Shown: in pieces, positions 32,094 to 44,268 of the stretch
Layout: each line of letters begins with the position of its first letter
Numbering within the stretch: position 1 is the first letter of the stretch
DNA from: Chrysoperla carnea
Lineage: Eukaryota; Arthropoda; Insecta; Neuroptera; Chrysopidae
NCBI RefSeq assembly: GCF_905475395.1
Contig: NC_058342.1
Span: forward strand, 16,340,640 to 16,404,639
Direction of reading: 5' to 3'
DNA length: 64,000 bases
Translations under genes and position numbers: made by a program
Notes under the pieces: model-generated
What the model was told of the DNA's origin: nothing
Seen by the model: the letters and a program-made list of their open reading frames with translations, nothing else
Database searches by the model: none

Positions 32094-32437
32094 ATGATCT
32101 AGAAAGTGTGTTTAAACCGATAACTAATCATGATCAACTTTAATCTGACCGCCGAGAGCTTTTAGCGCACATCTCGGCCACCAGTAGAACCATAAAGCCT
32201 GAAACGGACACGAACTTCCGAAATTTAAATCTCTTGATTTCAACCAAGTTTAGTGTTTTTTCAAGTGTTCTATTGTTAAAAGTAAGTTTTTTATATTACA
32301 ATATTCTATCTGGATATAAATTTTATTAAATTAAACGATTTTCTAACAAGAAAAAGAACAATAGAAGCTAATAGAATGGAATAAAACCCTTCTCTCGAAC
32401 ATTATTTTAACCAGAAGCCTCTAGACCAACCTCAGGG

Positions 32438-32472
32438 TATAAAAGGAGGCTCTCTCGGCGACTTAAGTCAGT
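32438..32472 (+). promoter_or_regulatory. TATA plus initiator core promoter candidate
   Basis: TATAAAAGG (32438-32446) is followed by TCAGT (32468-32472), placing the initiator A 32 bp from the first T of the TATA box. That is standard arthropod spacing. The first ATG downstream opens only a very short frame, so no gene is identified. It may be the promoter of a decayed heat-shock-type gene or of a mobile element. Confidence 0.5.
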
Positions 32473-32548
32473 ATGTTTAATGGCCGAATAAGTCAATTTC
32501 TAAGATGGAAATCTATAATATTTAATTAAAGAGAATTGAAAAAAATTC

Positions 32549-32619
32549 ACTCGAACTAGGACTCGAACTCGGACTTCTTGGATTTATGTCAAACGCCCTA
32601 CCAATTAGGCTATTCGAGT
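32549..32619 (-). pseudogene. tRNA-like sequence (degenerate)
   Basis: On the minus strand ACTCGAA and TTCGAGT form a perfect 7-bp acceptor-like stem. GCCTAATTGGTAGGGC is a good D arm, and TTTGACATAAATCCAAG an anticodon-arm-like stem with one mismatch. The T arm pairs poorly, and the loop base before the presumed anticodon is A instead of T. Probably a tRNA pseudogene or SINE head. Confidence 0.45.
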
Positions 32620-32721
32620 TCTAGACACAGAGTGCAATTTTTTCAACTCATTGAATTTTTATACTTACTTTGTTTATTCATTTATTTATTATTATTACTT
32701 TTTGTTTTTGTTTACTTTTAA

Positions 32722-33456
32722 CAGGGTTCGAGGATATATATCAATGGATATATATCATGATATATATCCGATATATATCACGTGAATTTTTATGATATAT
32801 ATCAATACAAAAATGATTTTAAAAAATTTAATATTATTTAGTAATTTTTGGCGTTTGTTACCGTATTTCTACTTCCCAAATTTTGATGGTATTGGAGTAG
32901 AGTTGAAACCTACTAATACTAAGCTCAAATCGTGTCGTGTCAGAAAAAGTTCGTTACTAAAGAGTAAGTTTAAGTAATATTCAAAATCGGAAGATGATCT
33001 ATCTTTATCTTCCTTGCAGTCAAACCAAGCACAATTATGAAACGACATTTTTTTTTTTTTTTTATTTGATAATTAACAGTTTATTACGAATGACTGATGA
33101 CTGATTTGATAATTAAAAGATTGATTATACTCTAGAGTTATTATTTGTAATGTTTATTGTTTTGTTGCCTAAGTGTAGGTATGACCATTGACTGATAACA
33201 ATTTATAAAATTGTATTTTGTTTTAAAATTGATTTTTATTTATAAAAATTTTATGATTTTTAATTGATTTTGCCTGATCTAGAAGAATATTTTTTGTTTT
33301 GGTTTCATTTGTCTGATTTGAAGTGCCTAAGTAAATAAAACCTTTAAAACATTTTAATTTTTTTTAAATATCAAAATTTTGATATATATCGGATATATAT
33401 CAAAAATATCCGATATTTTGATATTTATAATAAATATCGGATATTTTCGAACCCTG
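32722..33456. mobile_element. hAT-type MITE with 8-bp target duplication
   Basis: Ends CAGGGTTCGAGGATAT (32722) and ATATTTTCGAACCCTG (to 33456). ACTTTTAA is duplicated exactly at 32714-32721 and 33457-33464. Subterminal GATATATATC repeats occur in both orientations at each end. The 735-bp interior has one ~60-codon frame, without recognisable transposase motifs. Non-autonomous hAT element. Confidence 0.87.
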
Positions 33457-33837
33457 ACTTTTAATCATGTTTACGATAATCGAGAGACCATGATGTAAAT
33501 AAATATCGTATAACTGATTATAAAAGTAATATAATATTTACGTTAAAAAATGGATCCTTAAATATTATTTATACCATTAAACACGCGATGTATTTTAACC
33601 CGAGCAACGCCGGATTTGGCTGCTAGGTATTCATATAAAATGAAGAGAACAGATTATCGAAGTCCGTCATCCAAAATGTGTTATATCCAAAGTTAGTTAG
33701 TAGATTAGTTATTGACTTTTCTTTTTTTCTTTGGTTTTACATAAAATGTGAAAAATTTTATCAGGTTTAATAAAAAGCACATTGAAAAATTCTCTTGAGG
33801 GTTCATTAATTATTTGCAACAATAAATTTGGAAAAAT

Positions 33838-34025
33838 CTTGTTATGAGCCTTGGTCTTGCGTAAATAAGTCTTGGTTTTGCAGAGTTGGGTCTTGATCTT
33901 AATTCATATAGATTGGGTCTTGGTATTAGTCTAGTCAGAGTAATACATTGGTAATATATTGGTATTGGTCTTGATCTTGAAAAATTTGCAAGACCAAGAC
34001 CAAGACCAAGACTGTAATACCGAGA
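33838..34025. repeat. GGTCTTG-rich inverted-repeat element
   Basis: GTCTTGGT/GGTCTTG motifs repeat on the left, and AAGACCAAGACCAAGACCAA on the right is their reverse complement, so the segment folds back. Likely a small MITE with eroded ends. Confidence 0.5.
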
Positions 34026-34531
34026 TTAATTTTGCTCATCACTAAATGTGATCTAAGAATGCGATCGAAGATGATATTTCAATAAATTAGGTATAGTGAC
34101 ACGTACTTACTATAGGCAAAATGATTTACATTCATGTTATTCAATATACTTAAATAAATAACATATATTTATTAATAAATTTTTTATCAGGTATTCTCAG
34201 AATTTATTGCAGTTTTTTAATTTAATTATGATTAGCATTAAAAGTTATTTAATTGAGTAATAAGATAACTTTATTCTATTTTTAAAATATTTTGAACGAA
34301 TTTTCTGAAAGAAAATACAGCTATTGAGGTGATGGAAAGATAACATTTCGACACATTTTCATTAAATGTACATCGGTTTTATCTATTTAATGTCGAAAAT
34401 GGCCATTGTTGAATGTGTAAAATGTTTTAAGTTGATTAAGGAAGTCTTGGTTAAATAAAAACGAAACAACGCTTTGTAAATAAAAGTTTCATTGTTTTGT
34501 GTTTTTTTGTCCGAATTCCTGTTAACCTGAA

Positions 34532-34780
34532 TAATGAATTGTTTGACATTTACTATTTTAAATTTTTACATCTTAAATTGACGGTTTAAAATGATGATCA
34601 TAGATGGTGCAGTATAATGTCAGATTAAAATTATAGCTCATGTGCTATTCTGATGTATAAGCTATATTATTGTTAAGTTTTATTCAAATGCATTCGGTAG
34701 TCTTTGCGTGAAAGTGTAACAAACAAACAAACAAACAAACAAACAAACATCCTTGCTATCACATTTATAATATATAGGGA
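34532..34780 (-). mobile_element. Non-autonomous Helitron (minus), 3' truncated
   Basis: 5' terminus TCCCTATATATTATAAATG on the minus strand ends at 34780, preceded by A. The GTTTGTTTG-type block is expanded to seven units. The right half, with the terminal hairpin and CTAG, is missing. Confidence 0.75.
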
Positions 34781-34852
34781 TATCGGATTATTTAACTGTA
34801 TGTATTTATAATTTACCGTCGTGATTTAGTCTAATTTACAAATTTCTGTTTT

Positions 34853-35464
34853 TATACCATGTATATAAAATATACACAGTATATTAAGTTTAGTCCCAAG
34901 TTTGTAACGCTTAAAAATATTGATGCTACGAAAAAAATTTTGGTTTAGGTGTTCATAGAATCATCTAATTAGTCCATTTCCGTATGTCTTTCTGTCTGTC
35001 TGTCGTCTGTCGTCTGTCCGTCTGTCCGTCTGTCATCACGATTACTCAAAAACGAAACGAGATATCAAGCTGAAATTTATAGTGTGCTTCAGATGTAAAA
35101 AGTGAGACCGAGTTTGTAAATGAGCAACATAGGTCAATTGGGTCTTAGGTCCGTAGGACCCATTTTGTAAACCGTTAGAGATAGAACAAATATTTAAATG
35201 TAAAAAATGTTCCTTATAAAAAAATAAACAACTTTTGTTTGAAACATTTTCTTGTAAACATCACTGTTTACCCACGAGGGCGCTGATTATGTGAAAATTT
35301 TGTAGTATTTATTAATATGGGAATATCAGTTATGTGTATGTGGCTATTTAAGAGTGGAAATCTTTATTTACGTGCCGTCAAAAAACAAACGATTGCGTCA
35401 TCAAAACTGTCTATACATGGTATATCAACAATTAACTCAGTCAATTGTTTGTTTTCTCTTGTTT
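34853..35464 (-). repeat. RepA, full-length reverse copy
   Basis: One of the best preserved copies. It runs from TTTTTATACCATGTATAT through the TCTGTCCGTCTGTCC run, GGTCCGTAGGACCC and GAAACATTTTCTTGTAAACA to CAATTGTTTGTTTTCTCTTG. Confidence 0.85.
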
Positions 35465-36726
35465 AAATTAATTAAATTTAATTACACTTATAAATAATGA
35501 CATTTAATTCTATTGTTTTATAGCACAATCTAGTCAAGTTTTTAGGAGAAGGGTCTCATAAGGCATAAGGGTCTCATCTCAAAAGGATAGATTTACGAAG
35601 GCAAAAAAAAATTTAATGGATTTATTAACATGATCTACGAATTTTATGAAATTTTGATTTGTCAACCCAATCTTTTTTTTAAGAGGGTACTTGAAAGTTT
35701 AAACGCATTTTTCTCAAAACTGTGTTTTTTAAACTCGTCCATCATAAATCGAAAACGGTTCAACCGGATTCATTTAAATTTGAAATTAGAAATTTATAAA
35801 GTTTCATTGAAATTTATAAGGTAGACTCAGCACATGTAAACGCACCGACTTAACTAGAATCATTCAAAAGTACCGGATATTTCTATTTGTTTTATAACGA
35901 AAACATAAAATATAAATAATGATATTTGAAATATTTTTCAATAGTCTGCCAAAAAATTTAATTTTCATTATTTTCAACTGATTATAGTTCATTTTATGCA
36001 TTTCGACTTTTAGATTAAAATGCCGTTTTGTTTTTTTTTTTATTCAGGTAAGCCAATCAGTCGAAACTGTGGAGGAATTTAACGTTCTTTTTTTCGAGGC
36101 GGGTGTCGTCAGAGTGGTACAACTTCCGTTCCAATGAATATTTTCTTCGAATTTTTTTTTACATAATCTTAAGATAATAATACTTAAAACAAAATAAATT
36201 AAACTAATAAATTAGTTTTCCAGTGATGTTGTGCACATAGTAAAAAGTTTTAATAATATAGGTAGACAATGAACTACAATTTTAAAGAAGTTTCACTGTA
36301 TAGGAATACTAATAATCATCACTATATGAATCAAAAAGACTATAATGAGCTCGTGCAAGGACGAAATAGGACATGCTCGTGCTAAAATTAGTTCATATCT
36401 GGAATCGAATGTTATATATCGTCCAGCAAGGTATCAATCCGCTTGCCATCACTATCTATAGTTTAATAAAAATAGACTGTTGGAGTATCTTAATTTGCAA
36501 TAATTAGTCCAGATACGGTATCATGCTATTTATACTTTACCAGTTTAGTTAAAATTAAAAAGTGGTACGTAACGCACTTACCAATAATGCCCTCGCATCT
36601 ACGTTTGTTTTAGTCCAGGAGCCACCAATCCTGAAAGCTCCGTAATCACGGATTCTAATATTTTTAATAAAAAATAAAAGTTAACAGTTACACGAACAAG
36701 ATTTGCTTGGAAATATTTTAATTAAA
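35465..36726. other. No gene seen
   Basis: AT-rich sequence without supported features. Confidence 0.4.
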
Positions 36727-37245
36727 TTATTTATTATTAAATTTCCATAATTTTTTTCCGTCATCAAAAATCGTCAAAAATTTACCATGAGAAAAACAGT
36801 CACTTCGTAAGTCTACACCAGCTAATTTTAAACTCTGACCTTGTGCTTTATTGATAGTCATCGCAAAGCAACATTTTACTGGAAACTGCAAACGCTTAAA
36901 TTCAGAATGATAGTCCGATGGAATCAAAGGGATTCTCGGAATGAATACACTTTCTCCCTCATACTTTCCTGTAAAAATTGTTGCGTCGATAACGTTTCTT
37001 TGCATGGTTTTTACTCGTAATCTAGTGCCATTACACAATTTTGGGGGATTTAAATTACGCAACAAGATTATTGGTTCACTAATTTTTAGATGAAAAATAT
37101 GAGGTGGTATTCCTGGTGGGTTGAGTGTGTGTAGAAATTCGACAGGATAGTGAACAGTATCTTCTACCTCGATAACTGTATCTACAGACTTATAAACTAC
37201 AGAAAATCTTTGTGATAGGCATTCTGTAAAATCCGTTCTTAGTGG
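36727..37245 (-). pseudogene. Helitron helicase (RepHel) C-terminal fragment
   Basis: On the minus strand one frame, open from about 37245, reads VEFLHTLNPPGIPPHIFHLK, EPIILLRNLNPPKLCNGTRL, NVIDATIFTGKYEGESVFIP and FPVKCCFAMTINKAQGQSL, ending near 36727. This is the C-terminal part of the Pif1-like helicase of Helitron RepHel proteins, including the SF1 motif around MTINKAQGQSL. Instead of the usual FYVACSR continuation the frame turns into FLTIFDDGKKLWKFNNK and stops, so it is broken just before the last helicase motif. No Rep domain is in the window. It shows that autonomous Helitrons existed in this genome and could have mobilised the short copies. Confidence 0.85.
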
Positions 37246-37439
37246 ACGTCTATGTCACAACAGAAGTAAGTATGCGAAATTTAAAGTTAACCGGACCGAT
37301 AGTTTCGGAGATTTCGTGATGAGTCAATCAGTGGTAAATCGCTTATATATATACAGATTTGCTAATCATTTTCACAAAAATAAATATAGGAAGCTAATCA
37401 CGAAAGAAAACTGACAATCACGTCTTTTTCTTCTGTAAT

Positions 37440-37800
37440 AATCTTCCAAAAACTTTACACGGCTTGCTTTCGTCTCTGAGAAAGAATCAATTAGATTATC
37501 AAAGTTCTCAAAGATCTCAAAGGTAGTGTTATCCATCGTTGAAGGCAGATATGTTTTAATTATTTTCAGCTTGCTGAAGCTCCGTGACAGCTAGCAGATG
37601 TCGTTGGTAATGTGTTCTTCATGTACTTCATTTTACATTAATTTCGTTTTCTGACTCTTTAAAAGCTTAAAAGCGTCGAGTTCTTGGCAAAAATTGGCTC
37701 CATTCGAATCTTTTGAATATTTTCATGTTAGATCAGCTCCAGTTATTTGCGTTGATAAATCGAATTAGGATGTGTTGGAAAAGCAACTGGTCGTTTTAAA
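37440..37800 (-). pseudogene. hAT transposase C-terminal relic (copy 1)
   Basis: On the minus strand a stretch reads NTTFEIFENFDNLIDSFSETKASRVK, resembling the IENxxAxxxDFxxxIDxFAxxKARK ending of hAT transposases. Further upstream coding is eroded. It is paralogous to 61440-61830, sharing the TTTTGAATATTTTCATGTTAGATC-type segment. The family assignment rests on remembered motif shape. Confidence 0.4.
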
Positions 37801-37810
37801 TTATATTAAT

Positions 37811-38920
37811 CTGTTGATATAAATATAGACCAACACTGATTAACGCTTATGTACGTTGGTGTACGCTGATGTACCTACATAGATGAACTACTGTACAATA
37901 AAAGGATTTTGTCCTAAATTTGAAAAATTGGTTTATACGTTGCATTATTAGTAACTGATTTACACCAAAAAAGAATTATTTATTTAATACTTTTAAGAAG
38001 AGAGATGGCTCGAAGACATTGTTCTTAATTATTTAATATTACTTTTATTTGAGAGACCCACGACTCTTCGTTGTTTTTTTTTTGATCAAAAGAAATCATC
38101 GGAGATATTCTGATATCATAATCAAGTTTTTCCCTGAATGTGTTTCGAAAGGTGAAAGAAGCGAAAGAAAAGGTGTCGTGTTTTTCATTGTTTCTATTTT
38201 CAATTACTTTGTCTTTACCGGAAAATAGAATGATTAGACTTTTGGAACTACAAACATATCCTCTTGGCGAACATTTAAGGGGACGAAAAAAAGAAGGGGA
38301 TGTTTATTTTTTGTTAATTATTGTTTTAACTCCCTTGTACTGGAAATATTTTTAAAAGGTGATGTTTCACAAAAAAGATTTTTTTGTTAAATTTTTTTAC
38401 GCGCAGCGACAGAACAGTTTCAAAAAATTTGTCCAAACTATTACACATAATTTGTTCAACACCTTATCAATAAATACGGTCATGTTATAAATTATATCTT
38501 GTATCTATCTCTACCCTCCTTACACCGCTTGAGTGCCTATTTTCACTTCCTAGAAAATAATTCTGAGAGCATAAATAATCCAGAGTTATTTTCGAATACT
38601 TGAAAGTGTTGTTTCTCTTTACAATGATTGTGCAATATCGTTTTCAAATATTTAGCTATATTCCTCGAAATGTTTTTTGAATGGAACTTCACACTAAATA
38701 CACTGAATTGTGATCGTGAAACAAAAAAGTCGATACAGTCAAAAACTGTTATAGCGATATTGCTTATAACGACGAATTGGTTATTACGAGTAATTGGAAA
38801 GGTCCTAACGATTTATCAATCAAGATATATCTTCCTTTGCATGGAAGCCATCTAAAGAACTAAATAATAATCGGTCTAAATTAGATATCCACACAATAAC
38901 AAACTGTGAATTTTATAAAT
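37811..38920. other. No gene seen
   Basis: Two 71-75-codon frames show no recognisable features. Confidence 0.4.
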
Positions 38921-39501
38921 AAACAAGTGAAAACAAACAATTGACTGAGTAAATTATTGAAATACCATGTGTAGACAGTATTGATAACGCAATCGTTTAT
39001 TTTTTGACGACACAACAAATAAATAAAGATATCCTCTCTTAGATAGCCACACATTCATAACTAATATTGTCATATATAATACATACTATAAAATTTGCAT
39101 GTAATTTACGCCCTCGTGGGTACACAGAGATGTTTACAAAAAAACATTTCAAACAAAAGTTGTTTATTTCTTTATAAGGAACATTTTTTACATTTAATTT
39201 TTGGTTCTATTTCTAACGGTTTACAAGGTTTACAATTCCCAAGACTCAATTGACCTATGTTGCTCATTTTCGAACTCGACCTCACTTTTTACATCCTAAG
39301 CACGCTATAAAAATTTCAGCTTGATATCTCTTTTCGTTTTTGAGTTAGCGTGATGACAGACAGACAACCGGAAATCAACTAATAAAGTGATTTCATGAAC
39401 ACCTATACCAAAATTTTGTTCGTAGCATCAATAATTTTAAGCGTTACAAACTTGGGACTAAACTTAATATACCTTGATATATTTCATATATACATGGTAT
39501 A
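38921..39501 (+). repeat. RepA, near full-length forward copy
   Basis: Starts AACAAGTGAAAACAAACAAT and ends TATACATGGTATAAAA. The GGACCC palindrome is eroded and the GACA run is short. Confidence 0.8.
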
Positions 39502-40371
39502 AAACACAACATTTGGACTGACATAAAATATCCATACGACCTTTTCTTGAGCAGAAAAAAAATCAGAAAATTATTTAAGTTTGAAGTTACTGAACTGGTA
39601 TTTAAAAATGAGTACCTATATCCACAAAATTTTTTATGAATTCCTACCAATAGGAATATAGTAATATAGGTGAAGTCAATATTCCTACTATTAGATATTG
39701 AATTGGTAGCAATTTCCTTCTAATTTCCTTCCCACTGGCAATTTTTTAATAATTTTGTTACTATTTTTGGGGAAAAAATTCTGATAATTGTTTAAGCAAT
39801 GAGAGTTGCAGGAAATTTAAATAGTTTCGCTTGAGTGGGTAGTGGCTCGAATACTCAAGTACTCTGACGTAATAAACATACTCGAGTGATTCGAGTCACA
39901 AAATCCTACTCGAATCGCATCATTTTTAATGTCGTTATAATCGTATTTGATTATATTTTCTTTCATAATGGAAATTCTCAACACAATAATTGTTTCATCT
40001 AAATGTATAAAACGCAAGCTCTGTACATGAACATACTCAAGGCGCCAGACCACTTTTCACAGCCGATGTGATTTCATCATAGCATAAAAATTAAAAAAAT
40101 GGCCACTAAAATTGTTTTCAATTTTTTGTCATTGATTTAGAAAGTCTAACCTTCGTGAAAATATAAATTAAAAGTATTTCGCTCGTTATTCTCATTTGAG
40201 AATAACGTCATGTTTATTACTGTTTATTACTCGTGGTAAAATTCTCAGCAACTTACACAACTTTCTAAGCGAATTTTGTAGTTTTTTTTTTTCCCCGAAA
40301 TATGATTTCCGTGTAATTTTTTCATTAAAGACATGTATGTACATGCAAACAACATATTGTTTATGTTTTGG
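39502..40371. other. No gene; two minor repeats
   Basis: 39838-39925 has ACTCGAGTGATTCGAGTCA-type palindromic sequence suggestive of a small hAT MITE. 40229-40325 (ACTCGTGGTAAAATTCTCAG onward) recurs at 52821-52915. A CGCAAGCTCTGTACATGAA string at 40013-40031 recurs near 42099. Confidence 0.4.
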
Positions 40372-41324
40372 CAGCGGAACCTGGAATTTGTCTCACTTAT
40401 AGAGGGTTCCATTTGTAGAGGCCACAATACAGGTTATTTCAGGTGTAGAGGTGCGATTATTGGTAATTCACAGGAAAAACTTTAACACCTTTCAAACATC
40501 TTGGAGTTTTAGATTTTCCGATTAATAGGATAGACAACTTTTCAGTTCCTGGCATGTTACCACCCAGATGTATTATAACGTACTCTTTATTAAGTTTTCT
40601 GCCATGCAACGTTACTTTCTCCATAAATTGATTGAAAATTATATCGTTTCTTTTTTTAAATCCTTCCAATCAACCATTGCTGCTACAAAAGTTATGAAAA
40701 TAGAGCTCTTGCGCGAAATCTTATGCTTTTTCTTTAATCATCGGTTCACTTACCGGAACGTTTTTGATTTGAAGTTGTTTGAGTCATGTTAGTAGACACT
40801 GTTCAAGTTCAGGATATTCTTCAGAACATTGTGATTGAATTTTATATTTATTCTGAATTATTCTACAAAGAGAAGATTTTGGCACATTAAATTCGATACA
40901 GACTTTGCGTATCTTCCGACTTTCATTAACGCATAGTAACTTCATTTGTTCACGTTCTGATAACGATTTGAGCCTTCATTTTGGCGTTCTTCAAATAAAC
41001 ATCCGTATGATAGTAAATCAAAACTAAAACTTGAGGCTTGAAATTAGTTAAGTGCGAAATTTGCGGGCAGAACAAGAATAAGTAAGTACACAAGCAAAAC
41101 GATGTTATCTCAGTTACAGAAGAGGTTAATGCATATAAAATTCAATCGCTGTCTCAGTTATAGAGGTAACTGGCGATAAAATCGAAAGAACGAATCCTAG
41201 ATATAGAGGTTTGCTTCGGATCTCTAACAGGAGTAATTCAGTGAAAAAGTGTTGGGACCTCAGTATGTGTTCCAGTTATGGAGGTTTGTAACTTATCCAG
41301 ATCCCACTTATCCAAGTTCCACTG
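40372..41324 (-). pseudogene. Tigger/pogo-like relic (copy 2)
   Basis: Ends CAGCGGAACCTGG (40372) and CCAAGTTCCACTG (to 41324, followed by TA). The interior is ~80% similar by eye to the element at 10183. On the minus strand it reads EYVIIHLGGNMPGTEKLSILLIGKSKTPRCLKGV, with the first catalytic-Asp segment deleted. Non-functional. Confidence 0.75.
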
Positions 41325-42599
41325 TATAATGTTAATTGAGAATACGACGAATCCGTAACTGTTATTGATGTGAAAATTGGTGTTTGGTAGTGCGGAAGTA
41401 AGAAATTCGAGTAAATTCGACTAATTATTTTGAAAATCGAAAGGCGTGGTATCTATTTAAAAATATTTTTCGATGCAGAGCTGTTTGAAATCTTTACTAT
41501 TGAAGTACTTTAAGGATTCGAAGAGTTCCCAACTAATAAAGCGGTATAACTTTTTTGTAGATGTTCAAAAGTGGTATCACTTTTGTAGCTGGTCTCATTT
41601 ATTCAGGATCTTGAAAAGTTAATTTTAAAATATTGTTTGGCGCAAAGGTATGGGAAGGTGTCCTATAATGATCTCCCTAAGAAAAAATGTAATTTATTGG
41701 AATATTTCGTTGGAATATTTTTGGTTTTTTTTTTCGAATATTCCACTTAACATAGGCTAAAACACGTTGAGTCTTTGATAATAGACTAACTAGAATGTAC
41801 AAATAATCTCGAACTGAAATCAGACTCATTTACTTCCTTAGTTTGTAGAACTAATGAAATATCCCTTATTTTTATTTACTGTATTTCAAAGAAAACATTT
41901 GATTAAAGTCTAAAGAATTGTAAAAATATCAATATTTAAAATTTAAAATGTCGTCATATAACTGATTACGCAGAGTGTTTGAAAAATTTCGTTCATCTAA
42001 CGATCATTTCAAGTCAGTACATAATATTAAATTCACTATACCATGGTGGCGCTTAGAGTAAACTTCTCAATACAATAGGTTCTCGTCTAAATGTAAAACG
42101 CAAGCTCTGTACATGAATGGATTACCCAGCTCCTTTATACAATAAACAGCTGATTGGAAATATATACTAATATGGCGACGCAGTAAAGACGACAGGACTA
42201 GCGTTCAGCTAGTTTCTATTGTCCAATGATTGTAAACCGTTCAAAAAAATTCAGCATCTTTTTTCATTTTCAAAACTAAAAACTAATTGTTTCTACTAAA
42301 AAACACAAATTTTCTTTTTCTGGTTTCTAAATTTAAAAAAAAACTGTGAATTCTAAAACATACAGTGTAATTCATATTTTACATAAATTACATAATCAAA
42401 TTGAGTGTGTGTGACGTAATAATAAATATAATTGAAGTTTTTTTAGTCGAAAAGTCTTCGAAATAATTAATTGTGATACCTAAATCCATCAATTTAACAT
42501 TATTTTACGTTACATAAATAAATAGATAACAAATATTTATTATTGTTAGAAAAAAAAAACATAAACCCCCTTCTTTTTCGGTATTCAATGAGATCGTGA
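41325..42599. other. No gene seen
   Basis: AT-rich sequence. Includes a short relative of the 17040 element near 41650-41690. Confidence 0.4.
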
Positions 42600-42620
42600 A
42601 TGTTCGGGAGAATTCGTAAC

Positions 42621-42672
42621 ACTATATAAATAATTTGAATGAAAATTTGAAATGCATTTGAATTTTGTCAGT
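42621..42672 (+). promoter_or_regulatory. Weak core-promoter candidate
   Basis: TATATAAATA (about 42622) and GTCAGTT (42666-42672) could act as TATA and initiator, though the spacing (~43 bp) is longer than usual. Relevant only if the exon at 42860 is real. Confidence 0.2.
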
Positions 42673-42859
42673 TGAATATAAATTTTCAGTTTGTTTTCAT
42701 AAATAACTGTTATTTATTATTGACAATCAAATCGTAAATAATTTTCCGTAATATCGCAGGGTACTTTATTAGCTTAAGGACAACTATTTTTTAATGCTCA
42801 ACTAAAATTCAAAAGACTGTGAGGGGGTTAATTTTGTTTGAAAAATATAGAAATTTTGA

Positions 42860-42977
42860 AGAGAATTTATCATTGTGGAGCCTTTAACTAATTCGTTTGG
42901 ATCGAGCGGTTCACAACAGGCTTTAACGGATCATCGTTATTGCATTGAAGTAGAATGTGATCCTAATTGGAGAGAAG
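42860..42977 (+). CDS. Candidate host exon, unknown protein
   Basis: A 118-nt block is open in one frame after a TGA at 42857-42859 and ends GAGAAG|GTATGT, a strong splice donor (exon end 42977). From 42875 the peptide reads VEPLTNSFGSSGSQQALTDH and then RYCIEVECDPNWREG. Composition (G, C, W, D, less A/T in codons) stands out from the surrounding noise. There is no ATG in frame and no strong acceptor just upstream (AG at 42850 and 42862 are weak). It is therefore either an internal exon, a pseudogene piece or chance. I do not recognise the protein. Confidence 0.35.
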
Positions 42978-44268
42978 GTATGTTTTTATTTTTTTATTTT
43001 TTAGGCAACTTGTATATCATTTATGTTATTTTATTGCATCCATGCTTTCTGTAAATATAGACAATACACAAAAGTAAAGTTTTTGTCAAATACAATAAAT
43101 CTATTTTTAAGATTTTGGGAAAAAAATTTTAACAGTCGGCTTTGAAAAATCATTTGTTTGAAACTTTTTTTATTAAACTCAATAGATTTTCCTAAATTTC
43201 ACACACAATTTATAGAAAATATATATAAAATAATATATGTGTAAATTGTGCTTTACACATATGTTGTTAATGTTGAAAGCGCGAGTTTGAGATTTTCAAT
43301 TTCGGTTAAAAACTTTTTATCTTTTCATAAAATGAGTTTATTTAAATTATATAAATCTGATAGAAAAATTAAATAAAGAAAATATCTAGTAAAATAAAAG
43401 TTTAACCCGTAGTTTACAAGATAAAAATTAATTTTTCAAACTCACTAAGACATGAGAAAGAATATTATCATCTTTTAATAATTATCTTTTTAGCAATCGA
43501 AATTTTAAAATTAAGTATTTTGATAGATTTTGTAAATGAGGATGATAGTAGCTAACCCGTGCCCGTTGCTTAAATAATAGTATTAGAAGAAAATTTTCAA
43601 TAAGTAGTTCAATTTGAAATATATCCTTCTAATAAACAATCCTTATAAATTATTTCTTCAGCATGTTTTTTTCTGTCCATACCTTCTTATTTTCCTTTTT
43701 CCCTGATTTACTCCTCATTTTCAAGCCAGCTTACTAGCTTCCACTTAGGAAAAACCAATCTAAACAAATAAGTTTAACGAAAAAATATAATAAATTTAAA
43801 TAATAAGTGTATTAGGCAAACATGTTTCGAATATAACAGTTCTTAAAGACCTTTTCCTAAGACTGAAGACATCATTAAGAAGTAACAACAGATATTTCAA
43901 AACATGTTCTCCTAATAACTAATTTAAGTAAAATTTATTTTTCGCCACTATTGCTGCTGTTTTTATACTCTTTATTTTGTTAGTTGCTGCATTCAGTATT
44001 AAGAGAACATTTATAAAAACTGTTTTATGCGAAACATGATCCCCTATTCAAAATTACACTTAATTTTGTCACTCTTGGATTTATTTATTATGTTGAATTT
44101 GAGATTTAAATTTAAAATTTAAGACAAGCGGTACATTTTTAGACCGTGAGTCTATTTTTCGTCATTAGCCAGCACGACAAGCTTGAAAATGAGAGTTAAA
44201 TCATGGAATTTGATACAGGAATAAGGAATATATTGTGATAGAAAAACAGGAAAATAATATTTAATAAT
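42978..44268. other. No gene seen; intron candidate
   Basis: AT-rich. If the exon at 42860 is real this would be its downstream intron. No partner exon is visible. Confidence 0.3.

Noticed and set aside
33085..33110. CTGATGACTGAT as a hammerhead ribozyme core
   Set aside because: No GAAA box and no matching stems nearby.
34725..34750. Repeated CAAA units as a CRISPR-like or satellite array
   Set aside because: It is the expanded GTTTGTTTG block of a Helitron; no spacers.
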